From: an uncultured Clostridia bacterium
Lineage (GTDB): Bacteria; Bacillota; Clostridia; Christensenellales; CAG-917
DNA: 62,187 nt
NCBI GenBank assembly: GCA_944372795.1
Contig: CALWAF010000007.1
Span: 1 to 62,187, forward strand
Direction: 5' to 3'
A program made the translations under genes and the position numbers. This document shows, piece after piece, positions 46,504-54,719 of the stretch. The notes beneath the pieces were generated by a model. It was given only the letters and a program-made list of their open reading frames with translations. It searched no databases and had not been told where the DNA came from. Every line of letters starts with the position of its first letter. Position 1 is the stretch's first letter.

Positions 46504-46896
46504 CCTCGGACGCCCTAATGCCCGAACCGAAGGTCCAGCGATTGCTGCGCGTCGCGCCAATCGCGTCGTGCCGAAGGTGCCCCCTAAAACCGTGGGGCCC
46601 CGCAGGGGGGAATGGTTTTTGGGGGAACCCGCAGGAGGGGGCTCAACAACACTCCCATGTCAGGGACGTGCTCACTATTTCACGTTTGAGTACGACGAAA
46701 CCCGCAGGAGGGGGCTCAACAATACTCCAATGTCAGAGGACGGTAGCCCATCTCAAACATGGGGGAGGAAAGCCCGAATGGGGCTCCCTGAATTTACCCC
46801 AGTCAAAAATTATAAATTTTTGCCCGGGGACCCCGAAATGTACAACGGGGACCCCGTCGCAAAATCTTTGATTTTGTGATGGGGCTTCATTGGGGT

Positions 46897-46922
46897 CCCC
46901 GCCGAAAGTATTTTCGGTGGGG
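46897..46922. repeat. 26-base palindromic repeat, copy 2
   Basis: Identical to copy 1 at 1283-1308 over the whole 26 bases, and again preceded by GGGGT. Confidence 0.8.
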
Positions 46923-47028
46923 TAACTTGTGGGGTCCCCGGGTTGGAGGGGGAACAACACTCCCCGCGAGACGGAAACCCTATTTTACGTTTGACCACGA
47001 CGCACATTTTGCGATCGGCAGAGATAAC

Positions 47029-47064
47029 AACCAAAAGAGCACCCCGCGGGGTGCTCTTTTGGTT
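47029..47064. terminator. Terminator of the perR-redox operon
   Basis: A perfect 36-base palindrome centred at CGCG (left half ends AGAGCACCCCG). It lies about 45 bases past the stop of the rubrerythrin gene and carries A and T runs inside the stem. Confidence 0.75.
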
Positions 47065-47107
47065 GTGTTTGTGTGCCGAGGGGGTTTCCCTGCGGAGTAG
47101 CTTGTGC

Positions 47108-47653
47108 TTACTTGAAGTAGCGGTTGAGCAGTCCTTCGAAGGCTTTGCCGTGGCGAGCCTCGTCGCGAGCCATCTCGTGGACGGTGTCGTGGATGGCGTC
47201 GAGTCCTTCCTCTTTGGCGCGCTTTGCGAGCTCGAACTTGCCCTGCGTGGCGCCGTTCTCCGCCTCGACTCTCTTCATGAGGTTCTCCTTGGTGGAGGGG
47301 GAGACGACTTCACCGATCAGCTCGGCGAACTTTGCGGCGTGCTCCGCCTCTTCGTAGGCGGCTTTCTCCCAATAGAGCCCGATCTCGGGATAGCCTTCGC
47401 GGTGAGCGGCTCTCGCCATTGCGAGGTACATGCCGACCTCGGTGCACTCGCCTTCGAAGTTGGCTTTCAGTCCTTCCATGATATCGGCGGGGACGCCCTG
47501 CGCGACGCCGATGACGTGCTCTGCCGCCCAAGATCTCACGCCTTCTTCGATCTTGACGAACTTCTCTTTGGGAGCCTTGCAGAGGGGGCATTTCTCGGGG
47601 GCTTCGGGGCCTTCGTGGACATAACCGCAAACGGTGCATCTGAATTTTGCCAT
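47108..47653 (-). CDS. Reverse rubrerythrin (NADH peroxidase type)
   Basis: Reverse rubrerythrin reduces peroxide in anaerobes. The N-terminal 35 residues are a rubredoxin iron site ([12 protein letters not shown]...CPLCKAP). A ferritin-like diiron domain (about 50-181) follows, with its carboxylate ligands in [36 protein letters not shown] and [13 protein letters not shown]. The 181-residue start at ATG 47653 has a perfect AAAGGAGA ribosome site. The upstream flavoredoxin-rubredoxin frame also runs into it with no stop codon, so a fused 406-residue product is possible (see 47108-48328). Confidence 0.9.
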   Translation of the reverse strand: MAKFRCTVCGYVHEGPEAPEKCPLCKAPKEKFVKIEEGVRSWAAEHVIGVAQGVPADIMEGLKANFEGECTEVGMYLAMARAAHREGYPEIGLYWEKAAYEEAEHAAKFAELIGEVVSPSTKENLMKRVEAENGATQGKFELAKRAKEEGLDAIHDTVHEMARDEARHGKAFEGLLNRYFK

Positions 47654-48328
47654 AATTTTTTCTCCTTTCCAAACGGTGTTGTTTTCTTTTATTTCATCGG
47701 CGGAAGAGCCGACGGTTTTGCTTTCCGATCTCTCGAAGTCCTGCGCGCCGTGCTTGCAGACGGGGCACACGAAGTCGCGGGGCAGGGGGCCGCGGTGTAC
47801 ATAGCCGCATATCCTGCACACCCACACTTCGCCGCCGTCCGCAGCGGGGGCGGGAGCGGGCTTGGGCTTGACGTTTCTGTGATAGTAGGCATAGGTGAGC
47901 TCGCGACCCTTCTCGTCCGTCACTTCGGAGCCCGTAACGGACGCGACGAACATGGTGTGAGAGCCGAAGTCCACCGTCTTTTCCACCTTCATCTCGAACC
48001 ATCCGATGATGCCTTCTCGGGGCACTCGGCACCCGTTCTTTGCCACGGCGTAGGGGACGCCTTCAAACTTGTCACAGTCCCTGCCGCTGCGCATACCGAA
48101 GCCCTTGATGAGGTCGAACGTTACGGAGTCCGAGAGCACGGCGACGGCAAATCTCCCGCTTTTCAAGATGAGGTCGTGAGTGAAGTTCATCTTGTTGACC
48201 GTCACCGAGAATCTCTCCGGTTCCGAGGTCTGCTGCGAGAGCGTGTTGATGACGCACCCGCCGTGTTTTCCGTCCGCTTCGGAAGAGAGCAGATAGAGCC
48301 CGTAGGTGATCTTAAAGAGCAGATTCAT
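47108..48328 (-). CDS. Flavoredoxin-rubredoxin fused in frame to reverse rubrerythrin
   Basis: One uninterrupted frame of 406 residues. Residues 1-165 are a flavin-reductase domain ([24 protein letters not shown], with FMN-binding pattern). Residues about 175-215 are a rubredoxin ([12 protein letters not shown]...FVCPVCKHG). A low-complexity linker (about 216-225) follows, then the reverse rubrerythrin. Elsewhere the first part, high-molecular-weight rubredoxin, and the peroxidase are separate proteins that pass electrons from NADH to peroxide. The linker DNA contains the ribosome site for the separate 47653 start, plus TGA and TAA in another frame, so the missing stop may be a recent indel. 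The ATG overlaps the perR stop (ATGA). Confidence 0.75.
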   Translation of the reverse strand: MNLLFKITYGLYLLSSEADGKHGGCVINTLSQQTSEPERFSVTVNKMNFTHDLILKSGRFAVAVLSDSVTFDLIKGFGMRSGRDCDKFEGVPYAVAKNGCRVPREGIIGWFEMKVEKTVDFGSHTMFVASVTGSEVTDEKGRELTYAYYHRNVKPKPAPAPAADGGEVWVCRICGYVHRGPLPRDFVCPVCKHGAQDFERSESKTVGSSADEIKENNTVWKGEKIMAKFRCTVCGYVHEGPEAPEKCPLCKAPKEKFVKIEEGVRSWAAEHVIGVAQGVPADIMEGLKANFEGECTEVGMYLAMARAAHREGYPEIGLYWEKAAYEEAEHAAKFAELIGEVVSPSTKENLMKRVEAENGATQGKFELAKRAKEEGLDAIHDTVHEMARDEARHGKAFEGLLNRYFK

Positions 48329-48729
48329 AACTTTACCCCCTTACAATCGGCGCATAAACCCTTGAATATGATGTCTGCCTCGTCGATCTCCGCATCGCCG
48401 CAGCACTCTTTCGCGTGGCGGAGAAAGCTCTCGCCGTCCACGTTGATGTCCGTGAGCGCGCCGCAGGAGGCGCAGAGGAAGTGCGCATGGGTACGCGTCG
48501 TTTTGTCGAACCTCGAAGGGGCGTCGGGGACGAAGATCTCCCGCACTTTCCCCTCTTTCACCAGCATCCCGAGCACGCGGTAGACCGTCCCGAGGCTTAT
48601 GCCCGGCACCGTCTTTTTCACCCTCTCGCAGACGGTGAGCGCGGTGGGATGATCGCAGGAGGAAAGCACGGCAGACTCGATGGCTGCTTTCTGACGGGTG
48701 TTGCGCGTCGCGGCGGACTCGGCTTGCAT
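48325..48729 (-). CDS. PerR-like Fur-family peroxide regulator
   Basis: The 134-residue Fur-family repressor has a winged-helix DNA-binding domain (about 15-80, [17 protein letters not shown]) and a dimer domain. [18 protein letters not shown] carries the PerR-type Asp in RFD, metal His residues and the first CxxC zinc pair; CADCKG is the second. ATG 48729 follows AAGGAGG; a longer frame upstream would cross the promoter. It is followed by flavoredoxin-rubredoxin and reverse rubrerythrin, the classic PerR targets of Clostridia. The gene sits under its own operator at 48741-48766. Confidence 0.9.
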   Translation of the reverse strand: MQAESAATRNTRQKAAIESAVLSSCDHPTALTVCERVKKTVPGISLGTVYRVLGMLVKEGKVREIFVPDAPSRFDKTTRTHAHFLCASCGALTDINVDGESFLRHAKECCGDAEIDEADIIFKGLCADCKGVKL

Positions 48730-48740
48730 GTCTTCCTCCT

Positions 48741-48766
48741 TAATGATAATCGTTATCATTATCATA
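48741..48766. promoter_or_regulatory. Fur/PerR operator
   Basis: On the minus strand the site reads ATGATAATGATAACGATTA then TCATTA. The palindrome TGATAAT...ATTATCA fits the Fur box consensus better than the PerR one (TTATAATNATTATAA). It covers the -10 box and the leader of perR. Confidence 0.8.
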
Positions 48767-48789
48767 TATCCTCTTGCGGGGTTTGTCAA
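48761..48789 (-). promoter_or_regulatory. Promoter of perR operon
   Basis: On the minus strand TTGACA (48789-48784), 17 bases and TATGAT (48766-48761), overlapped by the Fur/PerR operator. Confidence 0.8.
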
Positions 48790-48945
48790 GAGTTAAAACG
48801 GATCCTGCGTAAATTTTTTTTCGGGGGAGGGACGCCGCCTTGCGCGGGAGGGAAGAGTCGACTTCCTGCGCGGCACGGGAGGGCGCATCGGGCGCTTCGC
48901 GACCGTATCCACGGCGGAGGAGGGCGGAGAATGTTGAAAATAGTA

Positions 48946-48974
48946 TTGAAAGTAAATCAAATAGTTGTTATTAT
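48946..48974 (+). promoter_or_regulatory. Promoter of the glucosidase gene
   Basis: TTGAAA (48946-48951), 17 bases and TATTAT (48969-48974), about 27 bases before the ribosome site GGGAGGG. Confidence 0.6.
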
Positions 48975-49009
48975 AATATATAAGCTATCCTTGCACTAGG
49001 GAGGGAATT

Positions 49010-50683
49010 ATGGAAAGAAAATGGTTCAAAGAGCTTTCTGTTTATCAGATCTGGCCGCGCAGCTTCTGTGACGGCAACGGCGACGGCGTGGGCGATCTCA
49101 AGGGCGTCCTCGGCAAGCTGGACTACATAAAGAGCCTCGGCGTGGATGCCATTTGGTTCTCGCCCGTCTACGTTTCTCCGCAGAACGACTACGGCTATGA
49201 CATTGCGGACTACTACAACATCAATCCCGAGTACGGCACCATGGAGGACTTCAAAGCCATCCTCGACGGCGCGCACGCGAGAGGCATGAAGATCATCATG
49301 GACCTTGTCGTGAACCACACCTCCAACGAGCACGAGTGGTTCAAGAAGAGCGCTGCGAAAGACCCCAAGTATAAGGACTACTACATCTGGCGTCCGGGCA
49401 GAGGCAAGGACGGTAAGAAGTTCCCCAACAACTGGATGTCCACCTTCCCCGGCAACGCGTGGGAGTGGAACGAAGAGAGAGGGGAGTATTATCTCCACCT
49501 CTTCGCCGTCGAGCAGCCCGACCTCAATCACGACAACCCCGCCGTCCGCGAGGAAGTCAAGAAAGTGATGCGTTTCTGGCTGGATATGGGGGTGGACGGA
49601 TTCAGGGAGGACGTCATCACCTACATCAGCAAGCGCGAAGGCTTGCCCAACGGGTTCCCCATCCCCGTCATGCGCGGGATGGAGCACTATTCTCCCGGCC
49701 CCAACATTCACAAATATCTCATGGAATACAGGCAGGTGGTGAAGGACTACGACGCCTTCCAGCTGGGCGAGGCGCCCATGATGACGCCCGAAAACGCCCT
49801 CAAATATATCACCGAGGGCAAGGATCAGCAGCTGGATATGATGTTCCAGTTCCAGCACATGGAGGCGGACTGCTTCATGACCAGCTATCTGCGCACCAAG
49901 TTCAACCTGCGCAAGCTGAAGAAGGTCTACCGCAATTGGCAGCATAAGCTCTACGGCGTGGCGTGGAACACCAACTATCTCGAGAACCACGACCAACCCC
50001 GCGTCATCTCACGCTACGGCAGCGAGAAATTCCGCGTGGAGAGCGGCAAGGCTCTCGCCACGCTTTACACCTTCATGTCGGGCACGCACTTCGTCTATCA
50101 AGGGCAGGAGATCGGTATGCTGGACTATCCCTTCAAGAGCTGGGACGACTTCGTGGACGTCGCCACCTTCTGCGCCAAGGACATCATGGAAAAGACGCAC
50201 CTCTTCTCGGCGAAGAAGGTGTTCGAGAACTGCGCCTACGCTGCCCGCGACAACGCCCGCACCTGCATGCAGTGGAGTGCGGACGCTAACGCCGGCTTCA
50301 CCACGGGCAAGCCGTGGTTCCACGTCAACCCCAACTACAAGGAGATCAACGTGGAGGCGGCAGAGAAGGATCCCGACTCCATCCTGCACTATTACCGTGC
50401 GGTCATCGCGCTGCGCAAGCAGTATAAGGATACGGCGATCTATGGCAGATATGTCGAGAAGCTCGCGGGCAGCAAGAAGATATTCGCCTACGACAAAGTG
50501 GCGGATGACGGCAGCGTGCTCACCGTCGTCATCAACATGACGGACAAGCCCGTTTCCGCAGCCGCGGCAAAGAAGTGCGTCCCCGATGGCGCGAAGCACC
50601 TCATTTCCAACTACAAGGGCTTTATGGCGGACGAACTGAAACCCTACGAAGCCCACGTGTGGTACACCGCAAAGAAACAATAA
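49010..50683 (+). CDS. GH13 alpha-glucosidase (oligo-1,6-glucosidase type)
   Basis: This GH13 enzyme hydrolyses alpha-glucosides in the cytoplasm; there is no signal peptide. The 557-residue protein starts FKELSVYQIWPRSFCDGNGDGVGDLKGV. It has MDLVVNHTSNEH, the nucleophile Asp in MGVDGFREDVITYIS (about 196-210), the acid Glu in FQLGEAPMM (about 250-258) and the transition-state Asp in ENHDQPRVIS (about 325-334). FREDV replaces the common FRMDV. The motifs fit subfamily 31 (oligo-1,6-glucosidase, alpha-glucosidase). The ATG follows GGGAGGG. The alpha-galactosidase gene lies 55 bases downstream, probably the same operon. Confidence 0.88.
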   Translation: MERKWFKELSVYQIWPRSFCDGNGDGVGDLKGVLGKLDYIKSLGVDAIWFSPVYVSPQNDYGYDIADYYNINPEYGTMEDFKAILDGAHARGMKIIMDLVVNHTSNEHEWFKKSAAKDPKYKDYYIWRPGRGKDGKKFPNNWMSTFPGNAWEWNEERGEYYLHLFAVEQPDLNHDNPAVREEVKKVMRFWLDMGVDGFREDVITYISKREGLPNGFPIPVMRGMEHYSPGPNIHKYLMEYRQVVKDYDAFQLGEAPMMTPENALKYITEGKDQQLDMMFQFQHMEADCFMTSYLRTKFNLRKLKKVYRNWQHKLYGVAWNTNYLENHDQPRVISRYGSEKFRVESGKALATLYTFMSGTHFVYQGQEIGMLDYPFKSWDDFVDVATFCAKDIMEKTHLFSAKKVFENCAYAARDNARTCMQWSADANAGFTTGKPWFHVNPNYKEINVEAAEKDPDSILHYYRAVIALRKQYKDTAIYGRYVEKLAGSKKIFAYDKVADDGSVLTVVINMTDKPVSAAAAKKCVPDGAKHLISNYKGFMADELKPYEAHVWYTAKKQ

Positions 50684-50738
50684 CCCCGTCCACGCGGCGT
50701 TCGCGCCGTGCCGACGGAGCAAAACAAAAGGATAAACT

Positions 50739-52388
50739 ATGCAAAAACGCAACAAAATGTGTCCGTTCTGTTATATAAGGCAGCTTTTCGCGCCCAAGAT
50801 CGAGCGCGCGGAGAAGCCCGCCGTTTACGAGAACGGCGTGCGCACCACTCCGCTTATGGGGTGGTCCAGCTGGAACACTTTCCGCAACAACATCGATCAC
50901 GATCTCATCATGGACACCGCTCGCGCGATGAAGGAGAGCGGGCTGTATGACGCGGGTTATTGCTACGTCAACCTCGACGACAACTGGCACTCCAACATGC
51001 GCGACGAAAACGGAGAGTGGCAGGGAGAGCTTGTGCGCTTCCCGGACGGCATCCCCGCGCTCATCGCCGAGATCAACTCGCTGGGGCTGAAGGCGGGGCT
51101 CTATTCCTCCAACGGCACGCTGACCTGCGAGGATCTGCCCGCGAGCCTCGGCAGAGAGCGCGACGACGCGCGCACTCTCGCGAAGTGGGGAGCGGAATAT
51201 TTCAAGTACGACTTCTGCCACAACATCCCCGTGCCGAGTTATGCGCCCTTGGTGTATGCCATCGAGGTCTCGCCTCTCGGCAGCGGTAAGGCGGCGGAGT
51301 ATCAGGTGTCCAACGCCGTGCTCAAAGGGCTCGCGCGCAGGATGAAGTGCGCGCCTCTTCCCGGCGGACAGTATGTCTCCGGGCTGGACGCGGGCAAGGG
51401 CAGCATCCGTTTCGAGAACGTAGTCGCGGATGCGGAGGGCGAGTACGTCCTCACCGTCTGCATCAAGAAGTACGGCAGATACGAGAAGTATCTCGGCGTC
51501 ACCGTCAACGGCGAGGAGTGCGAGGGCATCATGTTCCCGCCGCAGAAACATTTCAACCTCACCGCGCGCTTCCAGACCGTCGTGCACCTCAAGGCGGGCA
51601 GGAACGTCATTGAACTGGGCAACCCTGTGGCGAATGCCATCGACAGCGCGGCGATACAGTACCGCCGTATGTCCCGTTTCCTCAAAGACGCCGTGCGCGA
51701 AGTGGCGGCGGAGCGCGGCACCGAGCCCAAGCCCATCCTCTTCTCCATCTGCGAGTGGGGCTTCCGCAAGCCGTGGCTGTGGGGCGCGTCGGCAGGCAAT
51801 ATGTGGCGCACCACCCCCGATATCCGTCCGTGGTGGTATTGGATCAAGATCATCTATTCCCGCAACGTCAAACTGTGGAAATACGCGTCCCCCGGGCACT
51901 TCAACGACCCCGATATGCTCGAGGTGGGCAACGGCAAACTCACCTACAACCAGAACATGTCCCACTTTGCGCTGTGGTGCATGATGTCCGCGCCTCTCGT
52001 GCTCGGCAACGACCTGCGCAAGATCACGAAGCCCGTCCTCGATATCGTCACCAACCGCGACCTCATCGCCATAGATCAGGATCCCCTCGGCAAACAGGCA
52101 AAACGGATCCGCCGCGGGCTCGTGGACGTGCTGGCAAGACCTCTCGCCGACGGGGGGATCGCCGTGTGCTTCTTCAACAAGACCAAACTCGCGCAAAAGA
52201 GGCGGTTAGATGTCAGAAAACTGTATAGGGACGACTACGTTTCGCCTGCGAGCGCGGAAGGTTCCGCAACGTCGATAGGCGTCATAGGCGATGCGATGAG
52301 CATCATAGTCGGCGACGCCGCCCTCGAGAAGGGTAAGATCGTCGCCCGCATCCCCGCCGACGGCGTCGTCGTGGTCAAGCTGAAGTAG
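50739..52388 (+). CDS. GH27 alpha-galactosidase with inserted carbohydrate-binding domain
   Basis: GH27 enzymes release alpha-galactose from melibiose, raffinose or galactomannan. The 549-residue protein has TTPLMGWSSWNTFRNNI, the nucleophile Asp in GAEYFKYDFCHN (about 150-161) and the acid/base Asp in HFNDPDMLEVGNG (about 387-399). Between the nucleophile strand and SICEWGF lies an extra domain of about 130 residues (about 170-305) with a beta-sandwich CBM35-like pattern (IRFENVVADAEGEYVLTV, VNGEECEG, VHLKAGRNVIEL). No signal peptide is seen, so intracellular action is likely. AAGGA precedes the ATG. Confidence 0.9.
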   Translation: MQKRNKMCPFCYIRQLFAPKIERAEKPAVYENGVRTTPLMGWSSWNTFRNNIDHDLIMDTARAMKESGLYDAGYCYVNLDDNWHSNMRDENGEWQGELVRFPDGIPALIAEINSLGLKAGLYSSNGTLTCEDLPASLGRERDDARTLAKWGAEYFKYDFCHNIPVPSYAPLVYAIEVSPLGSGKAAEYQVSNAVLKGLARRMKCAPLPGGQYVSGLDAGKGSIRFENVVADAEGEYVLTVCIKKYGRYEKYLGVTVNGEECEGIMFPPQKHFNLTARFQTVVHLKAGRNVIELGNPVANAIDSAAIQYRRMSRFLKDAVREVAAERGTEPKPILFSICEWGFRKPWLWGASAGNMWRTTPDIRPWWYWIKIIYSRNVKLWKYASPGHFNDPDMLEVGNGKLTYNQNMSHFALWCMMSAPLVLGNDLRKITKPVLDIVTNRDLIAIDQDPLGKQAKRIRRGLVDVLARPLADGGIAVCFFNKTKLAQKRRLDVRKLYRDDYVSPASAEGSATSIGVIGDAMSIIVGDAALEKGKIVARIPADGVVVVKLK

Positions 52389-52409
52389 CAGGGGTTTCAC
52401 CCCTGCCTT
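52388..52409 (+). terminator. Terminator of the glycosidase operon
   Basis: GCAGGGG and CCCCTGC pair around TTTCA directly at the stop codon of the alpha-galactosidase gene. Only a short T run follows. Confidence 0.6.
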
Positions 52410-52687
52410 TCGCCGCCAAACGTTCATCTCGGCTACGCCTGCGATGAAGCGGCGACTTATTTACCCCACCGAAAATACTTTCGGCGGGGATCCCTAGCAT
52501 TCCTTGCGCTCCGCACGCAAGCGTGCTCACCGCGCTGCGTCATAGCGGGCGCGCTTTCACCGCACATGTCGCTGAAAGCGCGGGAGTGCCCAAGGGGCGC
52601 CGCCCCTTGACCCCGGCGGGGATATCCTCCCCGCACCCCTAATTTTATATAATAAGGCGCCGAGTGTTGCGGACAATGCCGCAGCAC
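52410..52687. repeat. Repeat region before the LURP-one cassette
   Basis: No gene is seen. It contains a 26-base palindrome copy (52464-52489), several GC-rich hairpins (for example GGGGCGCCGCCCC near 52595) and the palindromic module ATTTTATATAATAAGGCGCC plus its arms. Confidence 0.6.
52464..52489. repeat. 26-base palindromic repeat, copy 3 (inverted)
   Basis: The reverse complement of this segment matches copies 1 and 2 except for one GC/AT change at the edge of the stem. Confidence 0.75.
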
Positions 52688-52852
52688 TCGGCGCACTTTT
52701 ATTATAAAGTAAGGGAGCGCGAGGGATCAAATCCCTCGTAAAGGGGTGTGGGGGGTGCTTGCGCACGGCTGACTGTAGCTTTATATCACGCACAACACCC
52801 GTTTATTTTTGTCCCGCAATTGTACAGGGGTGTGGGGGAATAATTCCCCCAC
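52688..52852 (+). repeat. Left 165-base inverted repeat of the LURP-one cassette
   Basis: Nearly identical, in inverted orientation, to 53501-53666: about four base differences and a small indel at the outer edge were seen by eye. It contains the sub-palindromes GAGGGATCAAATCCCTC and GTGGGGGAATAATTCCCCCAC, the latter at its inner end. Confidence 0.9.
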
Positions 52853-52898
52853 AAAGAGGCGAAAATACGATACAATCTTGCGTAAATGTATGAACATC

Positions 52899-52927
52899 TT
52901 GATTTTTTATCTGTTTTGTTGTATGAT
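52899..52927 (+). promoter_or_regulatory. Promoter of the LURP-one gene
   Basis: TTGATT (52899-52904), 17 bases and TATGAT (52922-52927), inside the inverted-repeat pair. Confidence 0.6.
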
Positions 52928-53017
52928 AATAATAGGGTTTAGTGAAGCAAGGATGGGAAGTTCGCTCGGGCTTGCAGCGGGCGTTCCGCTTTGTTTGCGA
53001 AAAAGAGGAAGTGCAAT

Positions 53018-53497
53018 ATGAAAGTTTTCATCAAAAACAAGCTCATTTCGTGGGGCGGCGGCTCGGACGTCACGGATATAAGCGGCAACCCCGTTTACAA
53101 GGTCAAAGGCAGGGTGTTCAGCATGGGCAGGCGAAAGATAATGTGCGACTTGGACGGCAACACGCTTTTCGTCATCCGCAACCGTTGGCTGAACCCCATC
53201 CGCCACAAGACCTACATCAAGGACGCGGATGGCAACAGGATCGCCACCGTGTACAGCAAGGCGTTCGACCTCACCCGGCTTTATGCCGACACCGAACACG
53301 GACAGTACACCGTTCAAGGCAAATTCTTCGGGCGCAATTCCTCCATATTGCGCGACGGTGTGCAGGTGGCGCTATTGGAGAGGCAGTTCACCGTGGTAGC
53401 GGACGCCTTCTCCCTCGAAGCGTCCCCCGAGGATATGCCTTTCATGACCGCACTCGTCATAGCGCTGGACAACCTCTGCGACAACCGCTCGAAATAA
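53018..53497 (+). CDS. LURP-one-related (DUF567) protein
   Basis: The 159-residue protein fits the LURP-one/Tubby-like beta-barrel family related to phospholipid scramblases. Short beta strands repeat along it (ISGNPVYKVKGRVFSMGRRK, DLDGNTLFVIRNRW, IKDADGNRIATV, YTVQGKFFGRNSSI, VALLERQFTVVADAFSLE) and the family-like end is MTALVIALDNLCDN. The bacterial role is unknown. ATG 53018 has GAGGAA 8 bases before it. The gene has its own promoter and is the only gene between two 165-base inverted repeats; its stop is 3 bases before the right repeat. Confidence 0.8.
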   Translation: MKVFIKNKLISWGGGSDVTDISGNPVYKVKGRVFSMGRRKIMCDLDGNTLFVIRNRWLNPIRHKTYIKDADGNRIATVYSKAFDLTRLYADTEHGQYTVQGKFFGRNSSILRDGVQVALLERQFTVVADAFSLEASPEDMPFMTALVIALDNLCDNRSK

Positions 53498-53500
53498 TTC

Positions 53501-53666
53501 GTGGGGGAATTATTCCCCCACACCCCCATACAATTGTGGGACAAAAATAAACGGGTGTTGTACGTGATATAAAGCTACAGTCAGCCGTGCGCAAGCACCC
53601 CCCACACCTCTTTACGAGGGATTTGATCCCTCGCGCTCCCTTACTTTATAATAAAAAATGCGCCGA
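53501..53666 (-). repeat. Right 165-base inverted repeat of the LURP-one cassette
   Basis: Inverted partner of 52688-52852. Its inner end, GTGGGGGAATTATTCCCCCAC, forms a hairpin just after the gene stop and may end transcription. Confidence 0.9.
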
Positions 53667-53822
53667 AGGCTGCGGTTTCACCCGCAGCCTTCGGCGCATT
53701 ATTATATTAAAATTAGGGGTGCGGGGATGATATCCCCGCCGGGGTGCAGGGGCAGAGTCCCTGCTCGGGTCAAGGAGCGGAGCCCATTGCACATCCCCGC
53801 CGGGGTGCAGGGGAGGGACCCC
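53660..53822. repeat. Palindromic repeat at the 3' end of uppP
   Basis: TGCGCCGAAGGCTGCGG and CCGCAGCCTTCGGCGCA form a 17-base hairpin (53660-53699). GGGGATGATATCCCC (53726-53740) and GCCGGGGTGCAGGGG-type modules follow, up to the uppP stop. Same family as 1836-1960. Confidence 0.7.
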
Positions 53823-53824
53823 TA

Positions 53825-54580
53825 CTACAAGATAAAAAACGAAACGACGGCGAGGGCGGCGGTGTAGAGGGCGAAGGGGAGGGAAGAGCGGGTGCGGACG
53901 AGGGAGAGGAAGAAGCGTATGGCGACACACCCCGCGACGAACGCTGCCGCCATGCCGCAGAGAAGTGGAAGGACGGACACATCTCCAAGCCCGCCCGTCA
54001 CGGCGAGCTCGGTGCCCTCGTAGAGTGCGGAGCCCGCGATGACGGGGACGGAAAGCAAAAAGGAGAGCTCCGCGGCACGTGAGCGCGGCACGCCCGAGAG
54101 ACGCAACGCGGCGACGGTGGCGCCGCTGCGGGAAATGCCGGGGAGGACGGCGATGCCCTGAAACACGCCCGTGAGCAGACTGTTTTTGACAGATAAACAC
54201 GCGTTTTTGTCGTTTGACAGTTTTTCGGAGAGGACGATGAGGAATGCCGTCACGGCAAATCCCAAGGGCAGATAGGCGCCGTTGAGAAGGGCGGGCGCGA
54301 GGTATTTGAAAGCGAGGGCGAGGGCGACGGTAGGGAGGCAGGCGAGGGCGAGGAGGAGCAGGTTTTTCCGTCCTTCCCGTCCGAAGAGGGAGAGGAATTC
54401 GCGGCGCATACACACGAGGACGGAGAGGAGGGTGCCGAGGTGCAGGCAGATGTTGAAGAAGAGGTCTTCCTCGCCCACTCCGAGTTTTTCAAGAAGGAGC
54501 AGATGCCCCGACGACGACACGGGCAGGAACTCTCCCGCCCCCTGCACGAGACCCAGCACGACGGCTTCGGCTATGTTCAC
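53825..54580 (-). CDS. uppP: Undecaprenyl-diphosphatase (UppP/BacA)
   Basis: UppP removes a phosphate from undecaprenyl pyrophosphate to recycle the cell-wall lipid carrier. The 251-residue membrane protein has about eight helices and both signature motifs: GEFLPVSSSGHLLLLE (about 16-31) and the second PGISRSGATVAALRL (about 144-158). The start is GTG 54580 after AAGGAGGGAG. It is divergent from ychF and monocistronic. Loss or gain of this activity can alter bacitracin tolerance in other bacteria. Confidence 0.95.
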   Translation of the reverse strand: MNIAEAVVLGLVQGAGEFLPVSSSGHLLLLEKLGVGEEDLFFNICLHLGTLLSVLVCMRREFLSLFGREGRKNLLLLALACLPTVALALAFKYLAPALLNGAYLPLGFAVTAFLIVLSEKLSNDKNACLSVKNSLLTGVFQGIAVLPGISRSGATVAALRLSGVPRSRAAELSFLLSVPVIAGSALYEGTELAVTGGLGDVSVLPLLCGMAAAFVAGCVAIRFFLSLVRTRSSLPFALYTAALAVVSFFIL

Positions 54581-54719
54581 GCTCCCTCCTTCCCGCCGCG
54601 GAAAATGCCCGCGATTGCTTTACTCGGCGGCGGTGTTGATTTATAATTGTTCTACTATACTTTATTGAGAGTTCGTTTAGAACCCCTGCGGGCGGAGAGT
54701 CCCGCGGGACGGGAGGGAT

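Larger units (their letters stand above)
46204..47028. repeat. Gene-free repeat and hairpin region
   Basis: No gene is supported over more than 800 bases. The left part (46345-46503) holds three consecutive strong hairpins. The right part contains a direct repeat (AACCCGCAGGAGGGGGCTCA at 46626 and again at 46699), parts related to the dispersed element (boxes ending in GGAGTGTTGTTCCC on the reverse strand), a 26-base palindrome copy (46897-46922) and several GGGGACCCC-type palindromes. Confidence 0.65.

Noticed and set aside
46761..46790. GGAGGAAAGCCCG resembling the RNase P P4 region
   Set aside because: The rest of the RNase P core cannot be found nearby, and the segment belongs to the repeat family seen near 1480 and 30270.
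46403..46879. 158-codon frame downstream of the pyrimidine operon
   Set aside because: It crosses hairpins and direct repeats and has a repeat-derived composition, so it is not a gene.
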